The translations under genes and the position numbers were made by a program. From assembly GCF_964204645.1 (NCBI RefSeq), contig NC_134031.1:11570501-11634500 (forward strand): a stretch of 64,000 bases of DNA, written 5' to 3'. Source of the stretch: Tubulanus polymorphus (lineage: Eukaryota; Nemertea; Palaeonemertea; Tubulaniformes; Tubulanidae). This document shows, piece after piece, positions 24,285 to 36,009 of this stretch (positions are counted from its first letter, which is position 1; the number at the start of each line of letters is the position of its first letter). The notes beneath the pieces are model-generated. The model saw only the letters and a program-made list of their open reading frames with translations, ran no database searches and was not told where the DNA came from.

Positions 24285-24315
24285 CTGACGATGATCTCTA
24301 GTGTGAGATTGAAAC
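24285..24315 (+). ncRNA. Candidate hammerhead ribozyme core
   Basis: CTGACGA (24285-24291) and GAAAC (24311-24315) flank a 5-bp hairpin stem (ATCTC at 24294-24298 with GAGAT at 24305-24309). This matches the conserved core of hammerhead ribozymes, which are known in Penelope-like elements. Stems I and III were not proven. The position, about 80 bp past the Penelope coding remnant, fits. Confidence 0.4.
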
Positions 24316-24369
24316 GTCGTGTTCTTAAATTTTAGAATGTTTCAATAAATAATTCTCGATTTTAGATTT

Positions 24370-25520
24370 CTTTTAGTTTTTAAATAGTGGGTTTTTATCT
24401 TACGTCTGATAATATCATCCTTTTTTATGCATGTTGCTTGCTAAAAGTCACGAATTATGTCATCTTATATGAACGCAGCTTAGTAAAAGTCACAGATTAT
24501 TCAAGATGAATGTTGGGAAAAACAACACCGAAAATTTGAAATTTTTGAAACGATTTAAGCTTTTCAAAATCAGAATATTGAAGTATTTTATTAAATTCAT
24601 TTAGGAGGGACATTTGCCTAGAGGAGATTTTTACCGGGGGGGGGAGGGGTATTTACTGGGGGATTTTTCCCAATATAAACCATTTTAATGGCAAAAATAA
24701 TCAAAAATAATGTTGACCTACACTTGAAAAAGCTGCATTTCTTCCAATTAAATTTTCATTAAATTATTGCCATGAAATAAAGGCAATTTCGATTAATCTT
24801 AAAACTTCAAAACTTATCACATCATACAAACAGATTTAGCTCGATGGTTATCGGTTAGAGTTTTATCGCTCATATATTTCACATCCTCAAAGAGCATATT
24901 ATTCAGAATCTTTAGATTTTAACTGCCCTGAAAACTATATAGCGTTTGCATACAGTTTTGCACTACTGTTTATACGCTGTTTATATTGTCACGTATCACT
25001 GCAAATCTGAAGCACATGTCGCTATTTATAACAGGGAATCTGGCAAGCGAATCCAAACTGAAAAGAAGATGCTTATGGAGAATGGTATGATCGCGGGGGG
25101 GGGGGCAGACTTGAAATAAATGCCATTGAGTAATTAAGATAAATTTTCGAGAATCTAGCTTTTGGAGAAGGGCCACAGGTGCGTAAGGCACAAAAGGGTA
25201 TGGTCTTTGAAGAATGAGATGCGTTTAGGTGCTTTCTGAGCACTTTCTTAGTTAAAATTAGGAATGGTATATGCTCACGATTTCAGGCATGTTTTATGTA
25301 AAAAGGATAATAATTACAATAGATTCAAGGAGGCTAAGAATATCTAATGTATAAAATGAAGGTTAAAATCTATCTAAGCCCACGAACTGTTGAAGAATTT
25401 CAGAATGTAACGCTATGCAGAAATACGACGATAACGGTTTTACACTGGTATCCTTTAACAGCAGGCGATGAAAAAAATTGTCAGAAAAGTGGATGAGGGC
25501 CTGGCCCCATGTCTATGTAT
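24370..25520. other. Noncoding interior of the 9.6-kb transposon, middle
   Basis: No gene is supported. A short stretch near 24985-25060 (GTCACGTATCACTGCAAATC and following) matches, inverted, part of the long-TIR element near 42640-42715. A G-rich run lies at about 25095. Confidence 0.4.
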
Positions 25521-25524
25521 TGTT

Positions 25525-28190
25525 CTCTGAATCCAAGAACATGTCTATCGCACATTTGAGCCTAAACGTCTACTTTTATTTAGTAGCCACTTAAGATTTG
25601 CGGTGATATGTGACAACATGAACACACTGAGAAACTAGTGGAAAATTCTATTCTCACGCTATAGTTTGGGGTATAGTTGTATTTTGAGTGACTCAGTTAA
25701 GCTCTGAAGATAGTCTAACCACTAAAAATCGAGATTGGAAAAATCGAAATTAGTTTACAAATTGTCATTGGTTATGGAGTTTTACGATGAATCGAAATTT
25801 CCTTCTTTTTATGGCGATATTAGTTAAATGAAGAATTCGATTTCAACAAATGCAGCTATTTTCAAGCATGTCAGCATTCATATTTTGATTTAATTTTTAG
25901 ATTAGAAGCGTAATCATAAATTCAGGCTAACCTCTCATTATTGAAATGGTGGTTTATTTTCAACGGGGGTCTGGATGTCTTTGCATCATAAATTAAGATG
26001 TGCATTTTGGAGTCTTCGAACCTCCCATGATTTTATATTAATTTCGCTGAATCGTTGATTTAAAAAAATAAAATATGCTGTATCTATAATGGATTTATGT
26101 GGATCTATCAATGCATTCTAAAGACATCTTCCGAACTGAGGCCGAATTTGATAGAAATAAGAAATTTCGTATAGTATTCAAGATTTCATTTGGATAACGG
26201 TAACGGCCTTTGGTGATCTTCACCGTGGGGTCATGAAGGAAGAAATACCGTAATAGAACTCCTAATATGATAACATGTGTTGAGATGAAACCGCAACGTT
26301 TTGACTGTTGACTAACAGCCATCATCAGGTGGAATGTAGACATTCCAGTGATTTGAGCTTTAAGTCAGATGGCAGTCACTGAAAATCCGAACGTTGTTGT
26401 GGTTTAATTTTGATAATTAAATGTCATCGTATAAAATTTTATTGCGGAATTTCTTCATTTATCGGATTAGTGTTCTATTCGACTACTTCGGGTCATGTAG
26501 TCGTTTAGATTATTTACTTGTCGCCACGGAAGGTATATGCAACCGTGTCAGTCGCTACGGGAGAGATTCTCTGTATATCGGCATCTTAAATCGGCACCTT
26601 TGTTAGTCCTAGCCTGCATTCACTTCCAATTTAACGTATTGGTAACGTTATTCTTACTATGAATGCACTTCTGTCGTAGAATATGGTGCCACTGATATAA
26701 AAGTAGTTTTTATTTTACGATAATTTGAGAAAATGAGTTATATTGGAAAAAAACTGATAAAGTACCTTAAAATTCAGCGATTCATTGGCATTTTATTTCA
26801 TTGGCATCTTCAAATAGAGTTTTGAGGTGCTAAGTTAAATACTATTATAAGGTTATTATTTTTGGTGGTCAGTGCAGTTTGTTTATTCGTTCATCAATCA
26901 CTGTCTAGTTAGCCAGTGTAATTCACCTGTTGACTGATAGCTGCTGCTGGGCTTTTGATAACCTATACAAACAATTTACTCAACAAAGTGGGAAAGCATG
27001 TGAAACTGAAATTTCAGCCTTGCATTCTTTTACTTAGACCAGAAGAGTTATTTTTTATCAAATTGGAATTATAATAACTGATTTCAAAACTACGTGAACA
27101 CTCAACTGAATTCATTTCAGTATTTATTCAATCAATAATGATAATTGTTAGGCTCATTCTCACTAGCATACGCTCAGTAAGTAATGGGTATTAGATTATA
27201 ATATAATGCACTATTATTTTGATCTTATATTAGAAGTTGTAATATCATTTCAACCAAACTGTATAACTATGAAATGAAATTTCGGTTAAGGTATATCAAT
27301 TCTAACAAGCGATAAAAAGGTTCAATATTCATAAACGAACAAGCAGAGAACAGCGTGACAAAGTGAACATCACATGGATTACTTAAAATTGATTGTATCG
27401 AAATAAACAATAATTGTAGGTTAATTGTAGGTTAATTCTAAGTATTTTAGATACATTTTTTGGGAAAATTTGTTGTAGTCTTTCATCCAAGTAAAGAGAT
27501 CTAAAGACATAATCCATTTCATGAACATATGATTTTATTTGTATTTTCGTCTCTCATATATCCTTGAGGACAAATTCATTTCTACAGAATCAAAGATTTA
27601 TGACAGTATGAATGCACCAGCATGTTTTATAATCGCAAATATAAAACAAAAATCATAAAATTCCAAATTAGATCTGGCACAACACTTGTTTTAACGGATT
27701 TAATCCATAATGATGTTATATAAATCAATAGTTTTCCTATTGGTTATTCCCATTTTGTTGAGCGTGATATAATTTAGGGGATTCTTAGCAACTCAGAAAC
27801 TAGGATTTCTATTGACAGAACTGTATTCAAATCATACAGAGTTCTGTATACAAAGCATATGGGGTTTAACAGTACCTTTGACCCTGTCACGTATCACTGC
27901 AAATCTTTAACAGATTACCGTGCCATCTCAAAATGGTCATTTTTCACTAGTTGACTTTTAGAAACGATGTGTTTTGAGAGTAGCTATTGTTGTAGGAGTT
28001 ACTATCACTAAGTCGCTGTTTACAATCGGTTGGTTACAGTCACATCTACTGCCAGTGTGCACTATCAAAATGCTAGCACACTAGCACATCAGATGTTTTA
28101 CAACAGTCACTTTTCAGCAGTAGACTCTTTCAAACAGCTTCTATGGAAAACCAACTGAATTGAAAGGTAGACTATTTCGGCGTCAGTTTA
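25525..28190 (+). repeat. Diverged copy of the long-TIR element
   Basis: The order of landmarks matches 42265-45400: AGAACATGTCTATCGCAC at the left, ACGCTATAGTTTGGGGTATAG, GGATAACGGTAACGGCC, and a right arm with TGCACTATC and AAAACCAAC. About 350 bp of the left arm is missing. No protein is encoded. Confidence 0.75.
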
Positions 28191-28904
28191 TTTGTTATTT
28201 GTGATAACATCCAGCAGTCAAATGATTTCATTTCAATCGTTGCCTCAACTTACAATCGTCACGATTTTTTAAATATTTTTCTGTCATATCTGAAACTCGG
28301 TTCCCCAGGGCGAATCCCTATTAAAGCCGTAAGACCACATCGAAGTACCGATGACGTAAGCCGAAAGCCGTTACCGCTCTCCGCAAAATAGATTCGTTAC
28401 CGTAATCCAACTGAATTTTTATAGAATATATGTAACGAAATTTATCAATGAATCGGTCAAATGAAACATTTTCTTTAGAATATGTAAAATGTGCATGGAT
28501 TCAGCGTAAATTCAAATCAGCGAAATTAATATAATAATCAACGATTCAGTGATCCAGCGAAGTTCGAACACCCCCAAAACAATGCACATCTGACTCCAAT
28601 TCTATATAAATTGTCATCCGATTCTAGAAACGTTTTCGTATCAATCATGGCAATTGCGCAATTATAAGGCTTTCACTTAAACTTCTTTTAAACCCTTAAT
28701 TTGGAATGTGTACGATGTACATTCCTAACTGTTCAAGTCATTCCTCAATGATAGGAGACGTTTGACTGAAACACTTTTGGATTCCTCGTTAGTCGAAACT
28801 ACAAATCAACCGACTGATATCGGACCAACAATAACTTCAAAAACTGATCAAGTTAACTGACTGATCTTAATCTTAGATTAGTGTATACTGCAAATATAAT
28901 GCAG
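28191..28904. other. Noncoding interior of the 9.6-kb transposon, right
   Basis: No gene or repeat is supported between the long-TIR copy and the right terminal repeat. Confidence 0.4.
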
Positions 28905-28910
28905 TAAACC

Positions 28911-29003
28911 GACCTAGGTTACAATATTGTAGCCTCGGTCAGTGTATGCAGATAAATCCGCGCGAGTCAACCGACCTAGGTTACAATATTGTAGCCTCGG
29001 TCA
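28911..29003. repeat. Two subterminal near-palindromes, right end
   Basis: These are the inverse counterparts of 19720-19811, at 28911-28941 and 28973-29003, with the centre ACAATATTGT preserved. Confidence 0.8.
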
Positions 29004-29158
29004 GTGTTCCACTGATGAATCATACATTTGCCTCAACCTAGTCTGCCAGGTTACTTATTGCTTTGTCTTTATCATGGCCCAATCATAACGGTATTTCTTT
29101 TTTCAGCTTTACAACTGATTCCACGAATTTAATAATTCCATTTTCGAATAATAATGTG

Positions 29159-29495
29159 TTTAGAAATATTTCCTGAACAAGCACACCGAGAAATTAAGGT
29201 TATGCAAGAATTAGCTGGTGAAATTGCTAATATTAAGATAAGATTTTCTAGAATAACCATGTTAGAAAAAGAATTAACTGATGCAAATGAAGAATTAAAA
29301 CAATTAGAATTAAACAAAGATCTTCAAGCAATTGATGAAGCTGATTATGAAAGCAGAAAGTCATCTTTAGAAAAGAAATTGATGATTTAAAATATAACAA
29401 AGAATTACTGGAAAAAGAAAGAGATATATTATTGAAATCATATGATCTTAATCATATTGAAAAATTAAAAGTTATTTTTAAAGAATTAAAATATA
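29159..29495 (+). pseudogene. Coiled-coil/membrane protein, middle part (copy A)
   Basis: This resumes the gene broken at 19564 with IFPEQA and continues through the coiled coil (ITMLEKELTDANEELKQLEL). The frame shifts near 29375. The homology stops at about 29490, where copy B begins. About 145 bp of the gene were lost there compared with 33700-33860. Confidence 0.75.
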
Positions 29496-29510
29496 AAAGT
29501 ATTTTTCATT

Positions 29511-29906
29511 TTTTACTCACTCGCCCCTTCAACCTTTAAACTGAACCCCTATTATCCCTATTACTCTTAAAATATACATATATATGAATAACATATAGAT
29601 GAATAACTTCTAAAATCAATTTTGATGAAAAATTTAGTATTAAAATGGAAGCAAATAAGAAGTACTACTGTCCAACATGTAAAATCAATATAGATAAATC
29701 CCAAAAAGCAAGAAACAATAAAACTAGAACACATTTAGAAAATAAATTAAAGTTAAAATATAAAGATGATATATTAGAAACTAAATTAGATGAATTAAAG
29801 AATGAAAAAGAAACATACAAATGTGATACATGTAATCAATCATTCAGTGATAAAAGATATTATAAAGAACATTTAAAATCTAAAAGTCATATTAGAAATA
29901 TGAATA
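29511..29906 (+). repeat. Left TIR of copy B (contains the zinc-finger coding start)
   Basis: This is the inverse copy of 38990-39388. It includes the noncoding end (CTCGCCCCTTCAACC, CCCTATTACTCTTAA) and then the first about 87 codons of the zinc-finger gene. Confidence 0.85.
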
Positions 29907-30343
29907 ATGATATTTTAGGTGAAGATTATTTTGAAAATGACAATGATAAGAAACAGCAGACAATAAAAAGAATAAAAAATAAATTAAACAATAAAAGACC
30001 ATACTTTGAAGATGTAAGAAGTTATATTAATTCATTAGATAATAAAAAAGAAATAGAGATAACCGAAACATTTAAAAGTGATATTGGTCCAGCAGGTATC
30101 GAGTTTAAATTTCATAAAGGTAAAACATTAGAAGAAAATAAAAAACATTTAGAAAATATGAAAAATATTATAAAAATAATTACAGATGTTGAATACCCTA
30201 AAATTAGCATATCAGTTAAAGTAAAGTTTATAAAATCTGAAAATAAACCAATATATAATATAAATTCCCATTCACATCATATTATTTCAAAACAACATAA
30301 AGATGAAAAATTAGATAAATGTAATAATTCTTTTACTAAATAA
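29645..30343 (+). CDS. Zinc-finger protein, 232 aa (copy B)
   Basis: Two zinc-finger motifs lie in the first 87 residues: YYCPTCKINIDKSQKARNNK...H and YKCDTCNQSFSDKRYYKEHL...H, of the type found in RNA- or DNA-binding C2H2/U1-like fingers. This part is encoded by the TIR. The rest (about residues 88-232) is unique, charged and not recognised. The ATG at 29645 follows AT-rich leader sequence ending TATTAAAATGG. The gene points inward from the element end and is probably an early or regulatory gene (inference). Confidence 0.7.
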   Translation: MEANKKYYCPTCKINIDKSQKARNNKTRTHLENKLKLKYKDDILETKLDELKNEKETYKCDTCNQSFSDKRYYKEHLKSKSHIRNMNNDILGEDYFENDNDKKQQTIKRIKNKLNNKRPYFEDVRSYINSLDNKKEIEITETFKSDIGPAGIEFKFHKGKTLEENKKHLENMKNIIKIITDVEYPKISISVKVKFIKSENKPIYNINSHSHHIISKQHKDEKLDKCNNSFTK

Positions 30344-30763
30344 ATGGCTTCAGCAGTTATAACTATAATAGGGTCAGCAATAGTTAACGCTTTAAGATTT
30401 ACTGGTGGTGGTTATTTATTTAAGCATATTGATAAAAATGGATCATTATCAGAACAAAAAGGCATAACTTAGCATTAGAAAAACAAAGCAGCAGAAGAAT
30501 ATAGAGAAAAGAGACAAAACTATATGGATTACATCAATAAAGAATTATATGATCAGAAGATTTCTCATAGAGATTTTCAATCAGTTGATGATGCAATGAG
30601 TTTATATAACGCGGTAACCAATAAAGAAAAATTACATCTATACGAACCTAAATTATCAGATTATTATACCCCCCCAAGTAAAGAACAACAGAAATATGAA
30701 ATAATATGGATTTTAGGCGGAACTGTTATTGTTATATTTGTAGCATATAAATCTACTAATTAA
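30344..30763 (+). pseudogene. Membrane-anchored protein with YTP motif (copy B)
   Basis: It starts MASAVITIIGSAIVNALRF directly after TAAATAAATGG. The frame breaks near 30465 and continues with EEYREKRQNYMDYINKEL, DFQSVDDAMSLYNAVT, EPKLSDYYTPPSKEQQ and a C-terminal membrane helix (IIWILGGTVIVIFVAY). The same block order is recalled in cnidarian virus-like islands. In copy C only the start codon region is left near 60545. Confidence 0.6.
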
Positions 30764-30787
30764 TTATATATTATTTTCGCTAAATAA

Positions 30788-31249
30788 ATGGATGATAAAA
30801 TTGATAATATTGATATTATTCCTCATGATATAAATAAAACTAAATTAAAAATATACTTAGAAAAACAAATATTAGAATTTGAAAGTGACTTAAAGATAAA
30901 AAAGAAAAAATATTTAAAAAGTGAAATTATATATTATTTTATTATTAGTAGTTCAGTTACAATAAGTTCTGTAATAACATTTCTAGCTATATTCAGTCCA
31001 TTAACTCCTTTAGCTATCTCAATTGGGGTGCTAGGGTTTTGTTCAAGTGTTTTAACTGGTATAAGTTCAAAATTAAATATAAAAAGAAATAAAGAAAAAA
31101 TTGAATCTAATAAAAAAGAAACGAATAAATTAAAATATACATTAGATTATATAATAAATTTAAATGGTAATATAACAGTTGACGAACAAGATAAATTATT
31201 AAAAGAATTAATAAATTATTATTTTTTTAATTATATAAATGGTAGATAG
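30788..31249 (+). CDS. Membrane protein, 153 aa (copy B)
   Basis: Intact frame. There is a Lys-rich helical head (residues 1-48), then two hydrophobic segments (IIYYFIISSSVTISSVITFL and IFSPLTPLAISIGVLG, about residues 48-95), then a basic coiled tail. The stop overlaps the ATG of the next gene at 31239 by 11 bp. The upstream sequence is TTCGCTAAATAAATGG. Function unknown. Confidence 0.65.
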   Translation: MDDKIDNIDIIPHDINKTKLKIYLEKQILEFESDLKIKKKKYLKSEIIYYFIISSSVTISSVITFLAIFSPLTPLAISIGVLGFCSSVLTGISSKLNIKRNKEKIESNKKETNKLKYTLDYIINLNGNITVDEQDKLLKELINYYFFNYINGR

Positions 31250-32400
31250 TTTTCCAAAAGCTTTTCAATAAAATAAATCAATTAATTATAATATTCCTGC
31301 AATAGATTTTAATAAAAATATTACATATAGAAATGAAGTTTTAAATTCATTAATTAATTTAGATATTTATGTTACTGAAAGTAATAATTTTAATGTAAAG
31401 ATGGAAAATATATTCAATGTTTACGTAATTAATTTTAAAAATTTAAATGAGGCAAAACAATGGTTATTAAAATCCAATATGAAATATTGGCAGAACCAAT
31501 TAAATTTTGCAGTTTATTGTGCAACAACAGGGCGTGGTATAAGTTGGAATGATCATTTAAATAAACCAAGTTTTGATGTTATCACTTTTTAGATTTCATA
31601 CTTATTTTCAAATAAAATTAATATTAGATGAATTAGAATGCCCTTTACCAGGTTCAAAATATTTTAATGAACTAAATGATAATATTAATTTTTCTAAGTT
31701 TTATAAAATATGTAAGGAATTTAATATTAATTCAAATAATGATTTTAGAGCAAAAATTGGTACAATGGGTGGATAAGGAATATTATATACTGAAGAATTT
31801 GGAAAAATAATGACAAATACAGATATAAGAACACTAAATTGGAATGAATTACCAAAATATTATAATAATATACAACAACAAAATAATAATGGTTGGATTA
31901 ATTTCATTTTAGAAAATAGTGAAGGTTTTACTAAATCAGGTATACAAAGAATAAATCAATCTACTAGAACTTATTTAATTTGTATTCTAGGTGCGCAAGT
32001 TGAAACAAGATCACCAATAGTTGGAAATGATAACACTTCATTTGATGTGCAGAAACAATTCAAAGTATTATTTGAAGATTCCATTCATAATGATAAAAAT
32101 AGATCGATTCCAGAAAACATAGTTAGGTACCAAAATTATCTAGATAAATCACATATTAGATTAAATTATTGTATAGGCCCTAATCTATTAATTATTTCTA
32201 ATGATGTAGTATTAAAAATGGGAAATATAATTGGTCATAATAAATTAATTAAGACTGCAACAATAAAAAATTCATTTGGATTGAATGGTATAAATAAAAA
32301 GATAATTACTGCTCCAAAATTAATGGAAGGTGAAAACATTAAAAAAAACATATTCAATCAACAGAAACTAAAACTAAGAATATTAAATTAAATCATGATT
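31239..32400 (+). pseudogene. Conserved probable structural protein (copy B)
   Basis: This is a homolog of 17181-18570 and 60522-59097. It has an in-frame stop after MVDSFPKAFQ, a frame break near 31580, a stop near 31775 and loss of the C-terminal membrane segment by a deletion that joins it to the next gene leader near 32460. The block 31810-32391 (GFTKSGIQRINQSTRTYL, ILGAQVETRSPIV, NIVRYQNYLDKSHIRLNY) is the best preserved. Confidence 0.65.
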
Positions 32401-32475
32401 CTAAAATAAAAGATTACAATACTACAGAAAATATAAAAACTGATATCATTCAACATGATATTTTTTATTATATAA

Positions 32476-33996
32476 ATGGAAGAAGATATTCCAATGGATA
32501 CTTTTGGTGACCCCCGGTATAAGTGATGAACCACAACCTGAATTTAATGAAACTAATATTGATAATAATGATGGATCAGCAAATAATACTAATTTAGGTG
32601 AAGATGATGATTATGATGGAATTAATGCCGAAGTACGTGAAAAATTAAATAAATATTTAGAAGCTCCTAAAAGTGTTAGAATTACAACTATAACAGAAAG
32701 AAAAGAATTAATGAATCTACTAGAAAAACAACAAGAAGAATATCCTGATAAACCCATGGAATTATATAAAATGAAAACTAGAGTAACAGATACAATTGTT
32801 AACGAATTATTACCAAAAGATGTAATAGATAAAGTTGATTCAGAAGAAATTGTAATGCAAATTTTAAAAGATGACCCATTTTTCATGAATAATTTAGAAT
32901 TTAAAAATGATTCATGATATTATAATCTTGAATTAAATAGGAAAACTGTAACAATTCAATTATCTAGAATGGGACAAGAAAATATGTGTGAACCTGGAAT
33001 GCGAGCAAGATCTACAATTGGACGTTCAAAAGGTGGTTTAGAATTTCTCAGAATTATATGGAATGTACTCAATAGAATAAATGAAAAAAAACCAATTCCG
33101 AATATTGATATTAACAATTATTCACCATTTAAAAATCCAAATCCAATGCAGATCGATTAGATAGATAAAGATCTTCAACACCAGAAACATCGAGAAGAGA
33201 TATTCAACAAATTGATAATTATTCAAGTCAATTACCATTAGTATTAGAAAAACAAATTGATAGATTAAGTGATACAGAAGAACTGATGAATAGTATGTTA
33301 GATACATCTGGTACTGAAACTGGAATAAATCGAATACAATCTTTACTAGAAAAAGGATTACTTGATTTAACTGATGATGAATTAAAAGCATTTCCTGAAC
33401 AAGCACGTAGAGAAATTAAGGGTATGCAAGAATCAGCTGGTGAAATTGCTAATATTATGATAAGATTTTCTAAAATAACTATGTTAGAAAAAGAATTAAC
33501 TAATGCAAATGAAGAATTAAAACAATTAGAATTAAATAAAAATCCTCAAGTAATTGATGAAGTTGATAATGAATGCAGAAAGTTAGCTTTAGAAAAAGAA
33601 ATAGATGATTTAAAATATAACAAAGAATTTCAGGAAAAAGAAAGAGATATATTATTGAAATCATATGATCTTAATCATATTAAAAAATTGAAAGTTATCT
33701 TTAAAGATTTAATAATAAAACCAAATTCTGAAATATCATTAAAAAATAGAATAAAATTATTATTTAAGTTTGAAGGTATAACAATTCTTTCAATTCTAAC
33801 AGCTGTAACTATGGTATTCACAACAATAGGTTTAGCAATATCAAATTCATTGAAATCTACACCTACTCCCAATAAACCGGATAAACCACCAAATGATAAT
33901 AATTCTATACAAGATAAAGTTAAGGATGGTTTAAAAAAATTAGCAAAATATTTATGGGAACTATCTAAAAATCTTCTGCAGCTTTACCTATTATAA
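32476..33996 (+). pseudogene. Coiled-coil/membrane protein (copy B)
   Basis: This is a homolog of the intact gene at 59079-57505. It has an extra C near 32510, a TGA in place of Trp near 32915, and a 30-35 bp deletion near 33140. The coiled coil and the first hydrophobic segment (ITILSILTAVTMVFTTIGLAI) are kept. The C-terminus is lost at about 33985, where the sequence jumps into the three-finger zinc protein gene. The capsid gene that should lie between is deleted. Confidence 0.75.
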
Positions 33997-34385
33997 TATA
34001 TCTGATAATAGTATAATAGATAATTTAATAAATAATGTTAATACAATTGAAACTAATGATACCATAGATAATATAACAGGTAATGTAATTAATAATGTTA
34101 ACCCAATTGAAACTAATTATAATGATATATAACAGATAATGAAATAATTGATGATTCTAAAAAACATTGTAACATTTGTAATTTAGATATTTCTAAAAGT
34201 AATTTTTCTAAACATAAAAAATCTCAAGGGCATATAGAAAATGAAAGGGTGTTAGAAGAACATGAAAAGAAATTAGAAGAAATAGAAAGAAATAAAACGT
34301 GTCAATATTGTAATAAGAAAATTGAACCTGTTGATGAAAATACTCATTATAAATCAAAATTTTATCTAATTAATGTTTATAAATG
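33997..34385 (+). pseudogene. Three-finger zinc protein, C-terminal part (copy B)
   Basis: This is homologous to 41300-41640. Asn/Thr-rich NTIETND repeats are followed by CNICNLDISKSNFSKHKKSQGH and CQYCNKKIEPVDENTHYKSK. The frame is broken near 34130. The N-terminal finger is missing because of the deletion junction. Confidence 0.6.
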
Positions 34386-34757
34386 GCGAGTATGATACCA
34401 TTGTTAAATAACCCAAAGAAATTTATCAAATATTTTAATCCTAAAACTAAACAATATTATTTATTCTATAAGCTGTTATTTGATAAATTATTAGTCTATG
34501 CAGAAGATAATCCTGAACAAATATATAAATGATTATATTCGAGAAAAATAGATCTAAGTTATCTAATAAAAAATTTTGGATATCATTTTGATTTTTATGA
34601 TTTTGATGAATACTTTGAAAAATTAAGAAAAGAAGCTAATATACCTACTAATTATCGTTTAAAGATGACTCGACTAGAATTAATAAATCTACCTAAGAAT
34701 TATGGTGAATTAGATATAAACAGAGATGATTTTATGAATGTATTAGAAACAAAATAA
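34383..34757 (+). pseudogene. Small conserved protein (copy B)
   Basis: It starts MASMIPLLNNPKKFIKYFNP, and a TGA interrupts the frame near 34530 (YK*LYSRKIDL). The C-terminus reads FGYHFDFY and LDINRDDFMNVLET. The homolog in copy A is 41646-42010. It is the last gene before the convergent hairpin region. No family recognised. Confidence 0.55.
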
Positions 34758-34779
34758 GAATAATTATTTTAAAACTATT

Positions 34780-34891
34780 TATATATCTATATACTAGACG
34801 TACGTAAGAATCTTGGTAAGAATCCAAGAATCCAAGAATCAAAGAAATCCTACTTTATTACTCGTACGTCTAGTACATAGATATATAAATT
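34780..34891. terminator. Hairpin H1 between convergent gene blocks (copy B)
   Basis: The inverted repeat TATATCTATATACTAGACGTACG / ACGTCTAGTACATAGATATAT, with AAGAATC units between, lies between the last plus-strand gene and the ATPase on the minus strand. Similar hairpins occur at the same position in copy A. A terminator role is an inference from this position. Confidence 0.5.
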
Positions 34892-35064
34892 AGTTTTCAT
34901 AAAAAAAATAAAAAACATAAATTATTTATCTTAGTATAGAAATAGTTATAATATAATCTATTTTTATTTTTTATTAAGAGAAAACATATAATTTATGCAT
35001 AGATATAAAAAAACAGTTTCAGAATAATTATTCTAAATATAAATTATAAATTATATATATATAT

Positions 35065-35072
35065 ACAGGGGT

Positions 35073-35168
<96 letters not shown>

Positions 35169-35178
35169 ACCCCTGTAT
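35065..35178. repeat. (TA)n tract flanked by an inverted repeat
   Basis: A run of TA dinucleotides (about 35076-35164) sits exactly between ACAGGGGTACAAATA and its inverse TATTTGTACCCCTGT. The block is one large potential cruciform. A half site (TTTATACCCCTGT) occurs near 45908 in copy A. Confidence 0.85.
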
Positions 35179-35257
35179 AAAGATAAATTATAAACATAAA
35201 TTATAAAGATAGTTTTAATATATAATTTATTCATTATTATATATTTCATTTAATAAT

Positions 35258-35368
35258 TTATATATCTATGTACTAGTACGAGTAAGAATCCAAGAATTCT
35301 TACTTTCTTACTTGCTTGGCAAGATGCTTGGTTTCTTACTCGTACGTCTAGTACATAGATGTATAAAT
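35258..35368. terminator. Hairpin H2 between convergent gene blocks (copy B)
   Basis: Arms TATATCTATGTACTAGTACG / CGTACGTCTAGTACATAGATG enclose two nested AAGAATTCTTACTTTCTTAC and CTTGGCAAG palindromes. Same family as H1. Confidence 0.5.
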
Positions 35369-35392
35369 AGTTTCTATAATATTTTTTAAATT

Positions 35393-35979
35393 TTATCTTA
35401 AAAATTTATATTCATAGGGAAATTCTAGTCTCAGAAATAATTTTGAACCTTTATTATTCTTTAATTTATTCATATATTCATCATGTAATTCAATTTGGTT
35501 AGCTAAGGTATAATTTGATTTTCTTCCAATGATTGTTGCATAGATTTTCTATCTTTGTTATAAAATAAAACTAAAAATCTCATATTCTCCCTAAAATCTT
35601 TAACAACTGAATTATACTTTTGATTTAAAACCCATGTTGTTATCCCAAAATGTCTCCCAGAGAAAGCTAGATAGCATAACTCACTTTCTCTCACTTTTGA
35701 ATCATGTAAATTTGCACAATCATCTATAATGAATAATGTATTTGAACCTTTATAAATATCAATTGCTATTTTAATACAATTATCTAAATTTTCTTTTACT
35801 GTTTTAGGATCTAATGTAATAACCTTTTTTATCTTAACTATGTCCCTATTATATGTTTTATTCATTTCATAAGTGGGACAGAATAATATTATATTATCAA
35901 AATGATTCTTATAAATAGTTTCTAACAAATCTAATATGAAATGTGTTTTACCACAGTTGGTTACCCCAGTAACTAACAT
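35393..35979 (-). pseudogene. A32-like packaging ATPase (copy B)
   Basis: The frame from MLVTGVTNCGKTHF (Walker A, residues 5-12) through TLFIIDDCAN (Walker B, about 81-90) to 35503 is open; the last part to 35393 (LLLRLEFPYEYKF) is in another frame. The short P-loop, the Walker B DD and the later GITTWVLNQ block fit the FtsK/HerA-type genome packaging ATPases of Polinton-like and large DNA viruses. The true start overlaps the integrase stop, as seen in copy C, but a small insertion has broken it here. It follows the integrase on the same strand. Confidence 0.8.
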
Positions 35980-36009
35980 ATTGTGCAGTTCAAATATAAA
36001 TAGATCATA

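Larger units (their letters stand above)
19565..29158. mobile_element. 9.6-kb transposon with about 250-bp TIRs (CAC...GTG ends)
   Basis: The left end CACATTATTATTCGAAAATG and its inverse at 29139-29158 begin inverted repeats that extend about 250 bp (19565-19815 and 28905-29158). They include two near-palindromic units at each end. The element splits the coiled-coil/membrane gene of copy A. No transposase was found; the interior holds a Penelope-like remnant (22870-24205) and a copy of the long-TIR repeat (25525-28190). Flanks ATTAAAA and TTTAGAA may be a degraded target duplication, so the superfamily is not assigned. Confidence 0.8.
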
